Source of the DNA: Cristatella mucedo
Lineage: Eukaryota > Bryozoa > Phylactolaemata > Cristatellidae
Assembly: GCA_009760855.2 (NCBI GenBank)
Contig: WPIO01000118.1
Coordinates: 1,154,001-1,184,512 of the forward strand
Direction: 5' to 3'
DNA: 30,512 nt
The notes beneath the pieces were generated by a model, which saw nothing but the letters and a program-made list of their open reading frames with translations, was not told the origin of the DNA and ran no database searches. A program made the position numbers and the translations under genes. Shown one piece after another: positions 21,104-29,800 of the stretch; positions within the stretch are counted from its first letter, which is position 1; every line of letters starts with the position of its first letter.

Positions 21104-22620
21104 ATCATTAAGTTTTAATTCTTACTTTACTCTACAACTAACTTGTATTTAAATGCTCCAGATTCTACAATTGTTGTGATAAAACTCATACGATTTTAAA
21201 TTTTAAGATTAAGCAGTTGCAAATTTCCCAAGGCATATTATAGTTGTTCGTGGTATTAAATTTTGGTAATTAATTAAAAGCAAAAGATAACAAATAAATA
21301 AATGAATATAAAAATACCCTTACATATTTTCGGGAGAAAAATGTTGTAGGTAGTTTGCCCTAACTACAGGAATTGGAAATTTATATCCAGTGTGTCCCAT
21401 AAGCTGAAACCTATCCGTGGGATTAGCAGAAGGATACATTCAAATAAAATTGCAATTTGACCCAAGTTAAGCGCACTTGATAAGCAGATTAAATTTATCC
21501 CTGCCTCCATAAGGACTAAAGCTCTATCCAGCAAATAGCAAAATATCGCCATTATGTTGTACGGTAGAATTACTTTCTTCTGTATACGTCCATACCATTT
21601 ATATGGTTTTTAATTAACTGATTTTAAACTGAATTTTTCGTAATAAATACATTATAATAGTGGATCTCGCTGATCTTAATATGGTTTCGGCGAATTATAA
21701 TAGAATAGCACACCTAATAAGTTCAACCCCCGAAAAATAACGGCCATCAAGGAGGTGCCTGACGGCAGTACCGAGTGACGGGAAGACGGACAGACCAGTG
21801 CTGTAATTAGCATCGACGTTAAGCACAATTTACCACCATCCTATGAGTTTAATTTCAACTACTAGCTTCGCTTACACTGCTATTAGCTCTGAATAAAAAC
21901 ATGTTTTATTCATAATTTTAAAATAATCAATTTTTGACCCATAAATGCGATGTGAGCCTGTGCTGGTTTTTGACCAGGTTTTGGATTGCATGTTTACTCA
22001 TTGTTTTACTCGTCAGCCATTACATGATGCTTTAGGAAGCCACCGCACATTAGGTAAAGACTACCACGGAATATTACACACAATATTGGAAAGTTAACTC
22101 TTTAGTGGAGAGTTTCGTCTTTAAATTTGGAGATAGGGCGAATTAATAGTATTGTCTAGCTTAGGAGAACAACTATTTTTGACCAATCAAATGAAGCTAG
22201 ACATTTTTTGTAATGACTAAGTCTAACATACGTGATTTTTATTTACAAAGATGCTTACATTTTCATTCATCTTTCGACTTCCAAGTCTCAAGGATTTCAG
22301 TGGTTTAGGTAAAGATGGACTTACTTTTTAAAACATAATTAATTACAAAATATTTTACAATTCTATCTAAATTAACCGCAGTTGATTGAATGCATTAAGC
22401 GTGTTAATGCTAAGCATGCGTGAAGTGACAAGCGTTGTTGCACCTAAAAAAGAGGTTTACTTAAAAATCATAAACAAGAAATTGATTTGTGTAGCAATAT
22501 ATTGTGATTATACAACGTAGTGGTTCGGGGTTTTCATTAAATTGTAGTTAAATTAGGCTTATTCCTAAGATGTTTTGTTGTCTTATTTTATTGACTGTGA
22601 CTTTTAAGCCAACTTGACAG
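21104..22620. other. Putative intron, nothing firm
   Basis: AT-rich. A more GC-rich island at 21725-21825 (GGAGGTGCCTGACGGCAGTA) has no long open frame and no recognised family. The minus-strand frame at 21364-21552 is unsupported. Confidence 0.45.
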
Positions 22621-22791
22621 ATTTCGAAATTTCCATAGGATCTGTGGGATTGAGTCAAAGATTTCAAGAAACAGTAATCAGCATCCATAAAGTGCATAGA
22701 CAGAAGTTAACTTATCCAGGAGTGTTGCCGAGGTTTAGGGAGTTATGCCCCAACATATATAGGATATATTTCCCTCAAATCACATTAATTG
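22621..22791 (+). CDS. Probable exon of the UBR-box gene
   Basis: This open exon (171 bp, phase 1 to 1) runs from GCCAACTTGACAG to a GTATTT donor, the same donor type used after 27054. It encodes IGSVGLSQRFQETVISIHKV and LPRFRELCPNIYRIYFPQIT. The composition looks coding, with charged and aromatic residues and no low complexity. Its phase-1 end fits the acceptor before 24652. I do not recognise the domain; in the UBR1 group this position would be part of the helical region after the UBR box. Confidence 0.45.
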
Positions 22792-23232
22792 GTATTTCAC
22801 AAATACTAACGAAACGATCAGCGTTCAAATTGGCACAAATAGCTAGGATAGAATAACATATATTTCGATGTAACCATAGCTGTTTTGCTGATCTTTTAAC
22901 GACCTGGAAAAGCCTTAGTCACGTCTTTCACTTTTATTTAAAGCTATACGTGGCTGTGTTTTAAAATCAACTTATTGAATACTAGTATGTTTAAAAGAGA
23001 TCTCAAACCCAACAAATACGCAAAACACTTGGCTCTGAAACACAAAATTTTAAGAAGAATAAATAAATGTATTCGACTTGTCAACTTGAAGTGTCAGCAA
23101 GCTTACATTCATGTGATGTGCTGCTGTTCCTTCTAATGTATGATGTGAACAAGAGAAAGTAGCTTCTAAGAGGCAGAGGACCACCGACCCATATTCCAAA
23201 TTTCACTTGATCCGCAGGGTTGTCAATAAGTT
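22792..23232 (+). other. Putative intron
   Basis: It contains an open frame at about 22988-23137 (MFKRDLKPNKYAKHLALKHK) whose available acceptors are in phase 2 and so do not fit the flanking exons. Otherwise nothing was recognised. Confidence 0.4.
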
Positions 23233-23850
23233 GTCAGATGTAATGTAATGTAATGTAATGTATCTCCGTCAGTAACTCCACAAAGTCATAAAGACCATGT
23301 GGGTGTTACGCAGGAGAGTTTTGTATAGCGCACTCACAGCCTAAGCGGCTTTCGGTACGCATTCGGTAGCCAACAGACTTCGTCTCACGCAACGAAGAGA
23401 AAGTGGGAAGCATACCAGAGTTAGGAGAGCAGTTGAGGTAGTGAGTAGCATAGAAGTAGCAGTTCAGGACCGCTGAAAAAGATGTGCCATAGTCGGCAGT
23501 TGGAGAGTAGATGCCGTTGCGTAAGAATTGTGGAAGCGAGTTCCACAGTCTAGGACCTGCAGAGCTAAAGCTTCTGTCGCCAACTGTCTTTAAGCGGAGG
23601 AATGGGACAGCTAATTTATTGTACACACAGGACCTGAGGGCGCGAACAGGCTGAAACTGATGCAGCAGTTCAGCTAGGTATGAAGGAGCCAAGCCGTGGC
23701 GGGCCTTGTGGGTCAGCGTGAGAACTTTGCTCTGTATCCTTTGCTCAACCAGCAACCATTCTAGCTCTTTCAGCAAATAAGATGTGGCAAACCGTATCAC
23801 TGTTAGACACACGCTGGGAAGACAACTGAAGCTGCAAATAGAAATTTTTT
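23233..23850 (-). mobile_element. LINE family B, antisense copy with the most intact C-terminus
   Basis: A TGTAA-repeat tail (23238-23262) is followed by the antisense 3' UTR and a 168-codon minus-strand frame from 23812 to 23306. The frame has KELEWLLVEQRIQSKVLTLT, HKARHGLAPSYLAELLHQFQ and SSAGPRLWNSLPQFLRN. A long extension follows, ending LGCECAIQNSPA. A frameshift near 23800 separates this from upstream residues. The RT core is missing. Confidence 0.85.
23306..23812 (-). pseudogene. LINE B ORF2 C-terminal part (open but 5'-truncated)
   Basis: 168 codons correspond to the post-RT part of ORF2. The conserved HWLPVxQRI-like and RLWNSLP motifs are present. About 65-70 residues follow RLWNSLP, about twice the tail seen in family A (about 35). 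The extension includes YATHYLNCSPNSGMLPTFSS and KSVGYRMRTESRLGCEC and recurs in copies at 815, 14100, 20205 and 28155, so it belongs to the family. Confidence 0.8.
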
Positions 23851-24651
23851 AACTCGAAGTAGACCGAAACTTGGTTTAGCCTAATAAATTTAAAGCAAGT
23901 ACCAAGGACCCTGCATTTCAAATTTTGCCTTAACCGGAACACTATTAGCCTACTAGTGACGTTTTCAGAACACATGAATAAAAATGATGACATTGACTTA
24001 GCATCGTAAACACAGCCAGTTTTTGATCACAAAATTTCGAAATATTAAGATCAAATATGAACATAAGAAGGCAGGAATGATTTATAAGTACAGTAAAGCA
24101 ACCATTTGAATTTTCAAATTGACCAGGATTCCTATTATAGGCGATGTGACATTAGTAAGTTACCGATAGCTGGTATTGGTCTCATTTATTTGGGCTTGCA
24201 ACTGAGAACACAAAGCTATCTCAACCATTAGATCATGCTTCCTTTACAGGAAATGCGAAGCATCTAGTAAGAGATTTTTCTGAGGGCACTATATTAACTG
24301 CACCATAACTATTATTACTAAAACAGAGCTATACAAAGTTATACTTCGCACATATAATTCAATAAATAAATAAACAAACATCTTATGAATAGGTTGACCC
24401 GTCAAGACGTGTATGTAGCATCACCAGAACGCTAGGCTTAGGCATGCCGCCCCCAGTCAAACCGGATAGAACATGACGTTTGACTGGTCAGCTCGTTTGG
24501 TTAAGGCTGAGTACCTTTTATTAGCAACGTTCCCCAGAAGACGTCACTCCAGTGTCGTCAAGATCTGAAAAAATAGTATTTTCTAGCTCTTTGTATTACT
24601 TACGGTGGAAATAGTCATGCAAATTAATTGTATTTACCTTTTTTCCGTCAG
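23851..24651. other. Putative intron, nothing recognised
   Basis: AT-rich; contains an AATAAATAAATAAAC simple stretch near 24359-24380. No coding signal. Confidence 0.45.
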
Positions 24652-24700
24652 GTCCCATCATCCGTCAATTACTGGAAGTGTTTGCACTCATAACTTCAGG
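24652..24700 (+). CDS. Candidate exon of the UBR-box gene (3' end uncertain)
   Basis: The acceptor TTTTTTCCGTCAG is strong. In phase 1 it joins the exon ending at 22791 through a Gly codon and encodes PIIRQLLEVFALITSG. Two weak donors are possible. GTGTTT at 24678 leaves phase 0 and fits the exon at 25241. GTTTTT at 24701 leaves phase 2, for which I see no acceptor. Confidence 0.4.
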
Positions 24701-24919
24701 GTTTTTAATTTAGGCAAACTTTGCACAACTTCAAGTTGTTTTGTGCCGGTCATTTACCATGACGTATTGTTATTCTTATTATCAATATGAACATGTACAA
24801 CATTTTTTCAAAGAAGCTAGCTAGACCTTAATTGAATTATGCGTCGATATTTTTGTATTAGGTTTAACACACAGCAGGAGTAATGCTGCTCATTATTATT
24901 TATCCGTGTAAGCACCAAT

Positions 24920-25066
24920 GGGCAGAGCCACGGTTTCACACTGGTTTAGGCGGCGGTTTTCACGACTTCGGTAAGAGAACTTGGGTTCCAAACAGCTGTG
25001 GGGGATTCTTTATCAGAGCTGAAGCTATTGTAATAGCTGTAATGGCTCTTCTTTCGTTATGCAAAG
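24920..25066 (+). mobile_element. tRNA-derived SINE, copy 4 (sense)
   Basis: This is the only plus-strand copy. GGTTTAGGCGGCGGTTTTCACGAC corresponds to the A-box side, and TTGGGTTCCAAACAGC holds the B-box. GGGGATTCTTTATCAGAGC and GTAATAGCTGTAATGGCTCTTCTTTCGTTATGCAAAG match body and end. The open frame across it at 24883-25098 is a shadow of the SINE; a similar peptide appears in copy 5. Confidence 0.75.
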
Positions 25067-25240
25067 GGGCTGTTTATTCACCTAATACTAACTTTTAAAA
25101 TGGTAATTCTTCATGCCGATTTGATGAAACATTGTGCGGAGTAGATGCAAAATGATTTTTTAACATTCATTATATCTTCACTCATTTGAAAAAAAGTATG
25201 AAAATACAGGCATAATTAAATATACTAACCATATTTTTAG

Positions 25241-25396
25241 ACTTCAATCCCAGGTGACGCAGCACTTCGAATAAGGATCGTGCTGCAAAAATTGCTTTGG
25301 TATGCGTGCTACATTCTGTATCAGCGTGATTTCACGTCATTACCAGAAGAATTGAAGCGAGCCCATGACAAGTTAAATAGACCAAGAAAATACGCA
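25241..25396 (+). CDS. UBR-box gene, probable exon (3' end uncertain)
   Basis: It starts after ATATTTTTAG at 25240 in phase 0. The frame encodes TSIPGDAALRIRIVLQKLLW, then YACYILYQRDFTSLPEELKR and AHDKLNRPRKYA, an amphipathic, coding-like peptide of a helical type. The frame stays open to 25540, so the end must be set by the donor. The next exon needs a phase-0 junction. The only in-phase GT nearby is GTCACT at 25397, which is weak. Better donors (GTAAAC at 25431, GTACTT) leave phase 1. An additional small exon or a lesion is possible. The domain is not recognised. Confidence 0.55.
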
Positions 25397-25539
25397 GTCA
25401 CTTTATATTTGACAAACAGTCCGAATACTTGTAAACAAGCAAGTACTTTTGAATACTCAAGTGTTAAATACTTATCACAAAGTACTCGAAGGATACTAGC
25501 GGGTCAAATAATTTTCGCTGGCATCTATTTCTTCTTCAG

Positions 25540-25662
25540 GTAATGCAATCTTTGTCAAATTTTGATGAATTGATTAAAGACTCGAGAGTCTCAAAATATG
25601 GTTTTGGCTTGGTGTACAGAGGCACTAAAGCAAAATGTTTGCGAATTCAACGGTCGCTGAAG
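25540..25662 (+). CDS. UBR-box gene, exon
   Basis: 41 codons, phase 0 to 0, lie between CTTCTTCAG and GTGAGA. The exon encodes VMQSLSNFDELIKDSRVSKY and GFGLVYRGTKAKCLRIQRSL. Only one of the three frames is open, with good splice sites at both edges, and the next exon follows after an 87-bp intron in matching phase. I do not recognise the domain. Confidence 0.65.
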
Positions 25663-25749
25663 GTGAGATATATTGTTCTCTACACATATTTTGACACCTG
25701 TCTCGCACCCGTTCCGTGATTTCATGGTTATTCTAAGCATTCATTGCAG

Positions 25750-25885
25750 CATAGTGACGAACGTAGAATATCTCATCTCTGTAGTCCTTACAGGGTTTGT
25801 AATGAGTGCCGGTTTGAGTTCAGTTCAGTGCAAGGTCATCTTTATGTCACAATTAACGACAGGAACGGTTACTTGCTTAGACAAG
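25750..25885 (+). CDS. UBR-box gene, exon with cysteine pair
   Basis: It starts after TTCATTGCAG in phase 0 and ends at GTAGCA in phase 1. It encodes HSDERRISHLCSPYRVCNEC followed by RFEFSSVQGHLYVTINDRNG. The C-x5-C-x2-C spacing could bind a metal or be incidental. The next firm exon (26940) needs phase 0, so a connecting exon of phase 1 to 0 must lie between, or the 25885 donor is wrong. Confidence 0.6.
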
Positions 25886-26439
25886 GTAGCACAAATTTGA
25901 TATTGAATCGGTAATATGCTAAATATAGGAAAATAACAATGAAATAGTTTTAAATTGCAGATAAGTAGTGCACCAGTCAAAAGATTAAGAAGAAGTTCTA
26001 CTTGAGAAATTGGTTTAACAATTATTACATTTTACGAAAGACATAGTAAAAACACGAGCTTATGGTAACTGGTGCTAGAAGTAACTTTACGATTTGGAGC
26101 GCCTAGGAAATCATGGCTGAGCATTAAAGTGATTCAACTAAGTGAGAGATGGTGAGAAGACTGTTTACTGAAACTGTTAACATAATAATGATTTCAAACG
26201 GCTAGAAGTAACTCTATCAACTGTAGTAAATCATGCGAGTGAAGTTAGGTGACGTATCACCTATCCTTTGTTAAAAGAATTCGTATTTTAATTGCAAACT
26301 GGTTCACCACAAGCTAAATTAAAATGTGTTACAGCTATGCCATACAAACCAAAGACAAAATATTTTGCTTGAATACTTAAGGAATTATGAATTACAGACA
26401 CTCTATTGAGCTATTACCGTTCTAACCAAGTGGTAAAAC
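25886..26439 (+). other. Putative intron, nothing recognised
   Basis: AT-rich. The acceptor-like TTGCAG at 25957-25962 is followed by a stop in the needed phase. Confidence 0.45.
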
Positions 26440-26690
26440 ATCTTTATACGACGGCATTTAGTGGGTCTCGTTTTTCGTTCTTCATGTGCTCATGCATGCT
26501 TACACTGTAGAGCTGCTGCCAACCATACTTGTAAGGAGACCATATGAATTTCAGCCTTAACCATGTTATTCTTGTTGCTTATTCAGCATAATAACAGTGA
26601 CAATTAAATCTTGCTTCCTTTGCTGCAAATGTAAATCGAGTATAAACAGATTGAGTTCTTAAAAACACTATATATCAAGTATGTCTTATT
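26440..26690 (+). mobile_element. LINE family A 3' fragment (sense, decayed)
   Basis: CATCTTTATACGACGGCATTTAGTGGGTC is the end of ORF2 (HLFRTAFRGSL in the long copy). 3' UTR blocks follow: TTCTTCATGTGCTCATGCATGC, AACCATGTTATTCTTGTTG and AGATTGAGTTCTTAAAAACACT. No ATT tail survives. Confidence 0.7.
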
Positions 26691-26722
26691 TTTGTTTTTA
26701 TGTCAGCTGCTAATAATTTCAG

Positions 26723-26751
26723 ATATTGCCTATTTCATGAAAGATTTTCTT
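26723..26751 (+). CDS. Speculative micro-exon joining 25885 and 26940
   Basis: After TAATAATTTCAG the sequence gives, in phase 1, DIAYFMKDFL. A weak GTTTAG donor leaves phase 0, just what is needed to connect the neighbours. The donor is poor and the exon is 29 bp, so this is offered only as a candidate. Confidence 0.15.
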
Positions 26752-26939
26752 GTTTAGGATGCCTTGCTTCCAGGAAGTGGTTAGTCATTAGATAACCAAA
26801 CATACAGATTGATTAAATTACGTAGCCACAGAAGCATTGGAAGACAGCTACTAGCATAACTGTGCCCACTAAAAAATGAGTGTTTCGATTACTTTAAATT
26901 ACTGTAACTTAAACTGAAGCTCCATTGGTTTTCTTGTAG

Positions 26940-27054
26940 GATCAAATCAGCGAGCAGCATGCTTTTATTCGACACGGAATTGAGGAGTATGGATCTCATA
27001 AGTTGTTCATTCCCAATCTTTTGTTTTGGCTTAACAGTTTTGTTAAGCGTTCAG
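26940..27054 (+). CDS. UBR-box gene, exon
   Basis: The acceptor is GGTTTTCTTGTAG. Only the phase-0 frame is fully open; the phase-1 frame meets a stop. It encodes DQISEQHAFIRHGIEEYGSH and KLFIPNLLFWLNSFVKRS, then a GTATTT donor in phase 1. The peptide reads as a mixed helical segment. The next exon follows after 109 bp and restores a clean Ala codon across the junction. Confidence 0.75.
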
Positions 27055-27163
27055 GTATTTAAGTAATGCAAACGCGAAGGCAGTTTATGAGCAGCCAAGA
27101 AAATTTACCAACCTGATTTTGAGGTTACGCTTGCGGTTAATGAGTGTCTATATTTCTTTTAAG

Positions 27164-27319
27164 CTCCCATTCAGAAAATAGCCTTCGAGATAATGTGCGA
27201 GTTGACGGCCAATAAGCCACCCATTTGGCAAAAGAAAATACTTGACCAATATGCGCCTCGAGGGTACAATGGTACTCTCTTGGAATTGATGTTCAAAACT
27301 GGCTACCATTTATTTCAAG
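27164..27319 (+). CDS. UBR-box gene, exon with KPPIW motif
   Basis: It starts after TATTTCTTTTAAG in phase 1 and ends at GTATGA in phase 1. It encodes APIQKIAFEIMCELTANKPP then IWQKKILDQYAPRGYNGTLL and ELMFKTGYHLFQ. The order D/E-L, KPxIW, a short basic spacer and a leucine-rich helix recalls the human UBR1 stretch around SKPTIWTERLRMQFLEGF. The summed lengths of the intervening exons put it at a comparable distance from the UBR box. This is a suggestive, not decisive, resemblance. Confidence 0.75.
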
Positions 27320-27900
27320 GTATGAATCGCTTAAATCTGCAAAAGATAACGTAGCTCAGCTACCCAAAATCAATTAGCTTTGATGGCTATGCTTTTAAAT
27401 ATGTAAAAGTTAATATCGCTTGCTACTTTGGGTAGTCTAAGCTCTTAATTAGGGAATATCTTCATAAATAATTTAGAAAAATTTCTTGCTTGTGCTTCTT
27501 TTAGTTACTTAGAATATGGATTCTACGAATACGGCTCAATAATATTTGCAATAAAAGCAGCTTAGACTTAAGTAGGGATAATTTGAACCATAAAACACGA
27601 AAAAGCAACCACGTGATTGTCTACAAGTTTTCGGCGAAAATATACTATGAGAACGTATGAACTGCAGTTAAATATCGAGCCAGTTGCTTTGGCAGGATAA
27701 ATCAAAGTGGATTCCACGAATTGAGATCTTCCAATGAAAACTACCAGTCCGAAAAAGATTGAAGGTTGGGTCGACTCACACGTCAAAATTGGAAGAGTTG
27801 GAACATCGACATCAATTTTATTAAAAAGAGATTCGAATGGATATAATATATAAATATATATATATTATCGAGAATTCCTTAACTAAGATACAAATATTAG
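27320..27900 (+). other. Intron with AT-rich repeat before the acceptor
   Basis: Donor GTATGA, acceptor AAATATTAG. An (AT)n-like tract lies at 27840-27868. The opposed open frames here do not fit the exon phases. Confidence 0.55.
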
Positions 27901-28098
27901 CTGTGGTAACTTGTGCTGCCTTGGTCGAGTGTGCCACATGGGCCTCCTGGTATAGGAACATGGACCAGGTGGTTTCCACACCGAATTTGACTTCTGAGAT
28001 GCAGTGCTGCCTTAAAGCTGCCCTTTCCGAGCTTGGGATGCCAAGTTCGGCCAATGCCTATATGAACGTCTTTATAAAAAGTGGCATTGACGTTGCAA
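27901..28098 (+). CDS. UBR-box gene, exon (3' end uncertain)
   Basis: Phase 1 after CAAATATTAG; the G from the previous exon completes an Ala codon. It encodes VVTCAALVECATWASWYRNM, DQVVSTPNLTSEMQCCLKAA and LSELGMPSSANAYMNVFIKS. Possible donors are GTTACA at 28099, GTATGT at 28116 and GTATGT at 28136; the sequence becomes AT-rich after about 28100, so the first is preferred. No further exon was recognised to the right, and the RING and C-terminal domains expected of UBR1/2 are outside the window or unrecognised. Confidence 0.65.
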
Positions 28099-28154
28099 GT
28101 TACATATATATGCTTGTATGTTTATTTATATTTAAGTATGTGTGTACATGTAAT

Positions 28155-28795
28155 TTAATGCAATGCATCTCTATCTGTAACTCCGCGAAGTCAAAAAGGC
28201 TATGCAGGTGTTACCCAGGCGAGTTTTGCATAGCTCCCTCACAGCCTGAGCGGCTTTCGGTGAGCATTTGGTAGCCAACAGACTTCGTCTCAAGCAACAA
28301 AGAGAAAGTGGGAAGCATAGCGGAGTCAGGAGAGCAGTTGAGGTAGTGAGTAGCATGGAAGTAGCAGCTCAGGACTGCTTAAAAGGATGTGCCATAGTCG
28401 ACAGTAGGAGAGTAGTTGTCTTTGCGTAAGAATTGTGGAAGCAAGTTCCACAGTCTAGGACCTGCAGAGCTAAAGCTGAATTCACCAACGATCCTTAGGT
28501 AGAGGAATGGAACAGCTAATTTATTGTCCACACAAGACGTGAGGGAATGAGGAGGCTGAAACTGGTGCAGCAGTTCTGCTAGACATGAAGGAGCCAGACC
28601 GTGGCTGGCCTTGTGGGTCAGCATAAGAAAGTTGCTCTTTATTGGTTGCTAAACCGTAATCAGTACTAGCTATTTTAACAAATAGACAAGTGGTCAAACC
28701 ACTAACTTGAAGACTAGCCTTGCTGCCATATTCATAGTCAGTTGCACTGAACTAGCTGCTTCCTTTGGTAGCCTAACCGAAGGGAAATTACAATG
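28155..28795 (-). mobile_element. LINE family B, antisense copy
   Basis: The tail is reduced to AATTTAATGCAATGCATCTC. The antisense C-terminal ORF2 region includes MLTHKASHGLAPSCLAELLH, QFQPPHSL and SSAGPRLWNLLPQFLRKD. Homology continues upstream through AARLVF-like and YCNSLLAGLPKE-like sequence to about 28795, with stops and shifts. It lies downstream of the last recognised exon, opposite in orientation to the gene. Confidence 0.85.
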
Positions 28796-29658
28796 TGAGT
28801 TTGCTAGCTAGGTGAGGCTGTTCTGATTAATTCTAATCATTAATATCTAAAGAATATTTACGTGTTTAGCTGATATTTGTTTGGGGATAGTTCTAGGCCT
28901 GCAGGCTAGATTCCTGGTCTGGCCACTCGAGTGCCGGTTGAATCGCCAGCAGCCGAAAATACCAAGCCTGCAGCTACTGCTACATTTGGGATGGCAATGA
29001 TTCAGTCCAGCCAGCACTGATTCTCCCCAGCAGCAGAGGACCTAATCGGTTGCAGTATGTTTGATTGGCTTTAATACCAGCTGCAACCCTGCTTTAAAGC
29101 CAGCAGATTACCAACTCGGTCGGCTCACTGCCCTAATGACATTGTGCTCTCAAAAGTTCCTATGGGCACTTCCCCATGTGGCATTCATCTCTTCTACTCT
29201 ATATTCGGATTCCGGTACCGGGAAGGCAACACCTCGTTGAATGATGAACCTGAGGCAAGCCAGGCACTTATGGGAAATCTGATCCCTGGCAACTGCCAGA
29301 CGGCCATTGTCTTAAGCTGATCCTCTGTCAGTTATTATGGCCAGCAGCAGCTTACATCCAGGAGGGCTATGCAGCAGTACTGATTGGGATCTTCCTGTGA
29401 ACTCGGTCCCGGCTATCCCTCAACCACCTGGAGGTGCTACCGCCAGCTGGGAAGGAGGAGAAGCCAGCTCTCACCGGCCTGCAGGCTCTGTACCCATACA
29501 TCCAGCTAGCAAAGATCATTTGGCCTTCGGCAAAATCTCCGGCTTTTACCCTCCACTGCCAAACTGCCGACCAGTATTTAAACCCTGCCCATACTGTTGT
29601 AGAAGATCATCCTGGTGATAAGTACCTGGGAGATCGACAGGTCTCGATTAGCAGCCAC
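28796..29658. other. GC-richer tract of unknown nature
   Basis: From about 28880 the sequence is clearly richer in C and G than the rest of the window and dense in CAG/CTG/CCAG words (GCCAGCAGCC, CCCCAGCAGCAG). Overlapping plus-strand frames at 29337-29618 and 29434-29736 are open, but neither has a recognised family and the second runs into the SINE. It may be part of an unrecognised repeat or a decayed gene. Confidence 0.4.
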
Positions 29659-29800
29659 TTTTGTATAGAGACAGAAGAGCATTTACGGCTACGACCACTG
29701 CTTGCAGGAGTGATAAAGGATCAACACCCCACGTGATTTGAACCCATGACCTAGGGAAAGAGGACGTGAAGAGCAACCGTCTAACCCCGATTGCCATCGT
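29659..29800 (-). mobile_element. tRNA-derived SINE, copy 5
   Basis: On the minus strand: ACGATGGCAATCGGGGTTAG, then CACGTCCTCTTTCCCTAGGTC, then the B-box-like GGGTTCAAATC. GATCCTTTATCACTCCTGC, GCAGTGGTCGTAGCCGTAAATG and the end CTGTCTCTATACAAAAG follow. It lies inside the GC-richer tract, so it inserted there. Confidence 0.85.

Noticed and set aside
22988-23137. Open frame beginning MFKRDLKPNKYAKHLALKHK
   Set aside because: It looks mildly coding, but both nearby acceptors give phase 2, which fits neither neighbouring exon, and no donor is evident.
23238-23262. TGTAA tandem repeat considered as an independent satellite or telomere-like repeat
   Set aside because: It is directly attached to the LINE B 3' UTR, and variants sit at the same place in other copies, so it is the element tail.
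24883-25098. 71-codon plus-strand open frame
   Set aside because: It coincides with SINE copy 4; a similar peptide appears by chance reading in SINE copy 5.
28734-28791. Exon-like plus-strand block ending at GTGAGT, with a phase that would fit the exon at 27901
   Set aside because: Its reverse complement reads as LINE B ORF2 (YCNSLLAGLPKE then LQLT and AARLVF-like sequence), continuous with the LINE B copy at 28155, so it is antisense transposon sequence.
29337-29736. Two overlapping open frames of about 93 and 100 codons
   Set aside because: No family resemblance, they compete for the same bases, and one runs into SINE copy 5. They are kept only as part of the unidentified GC-richer tract.
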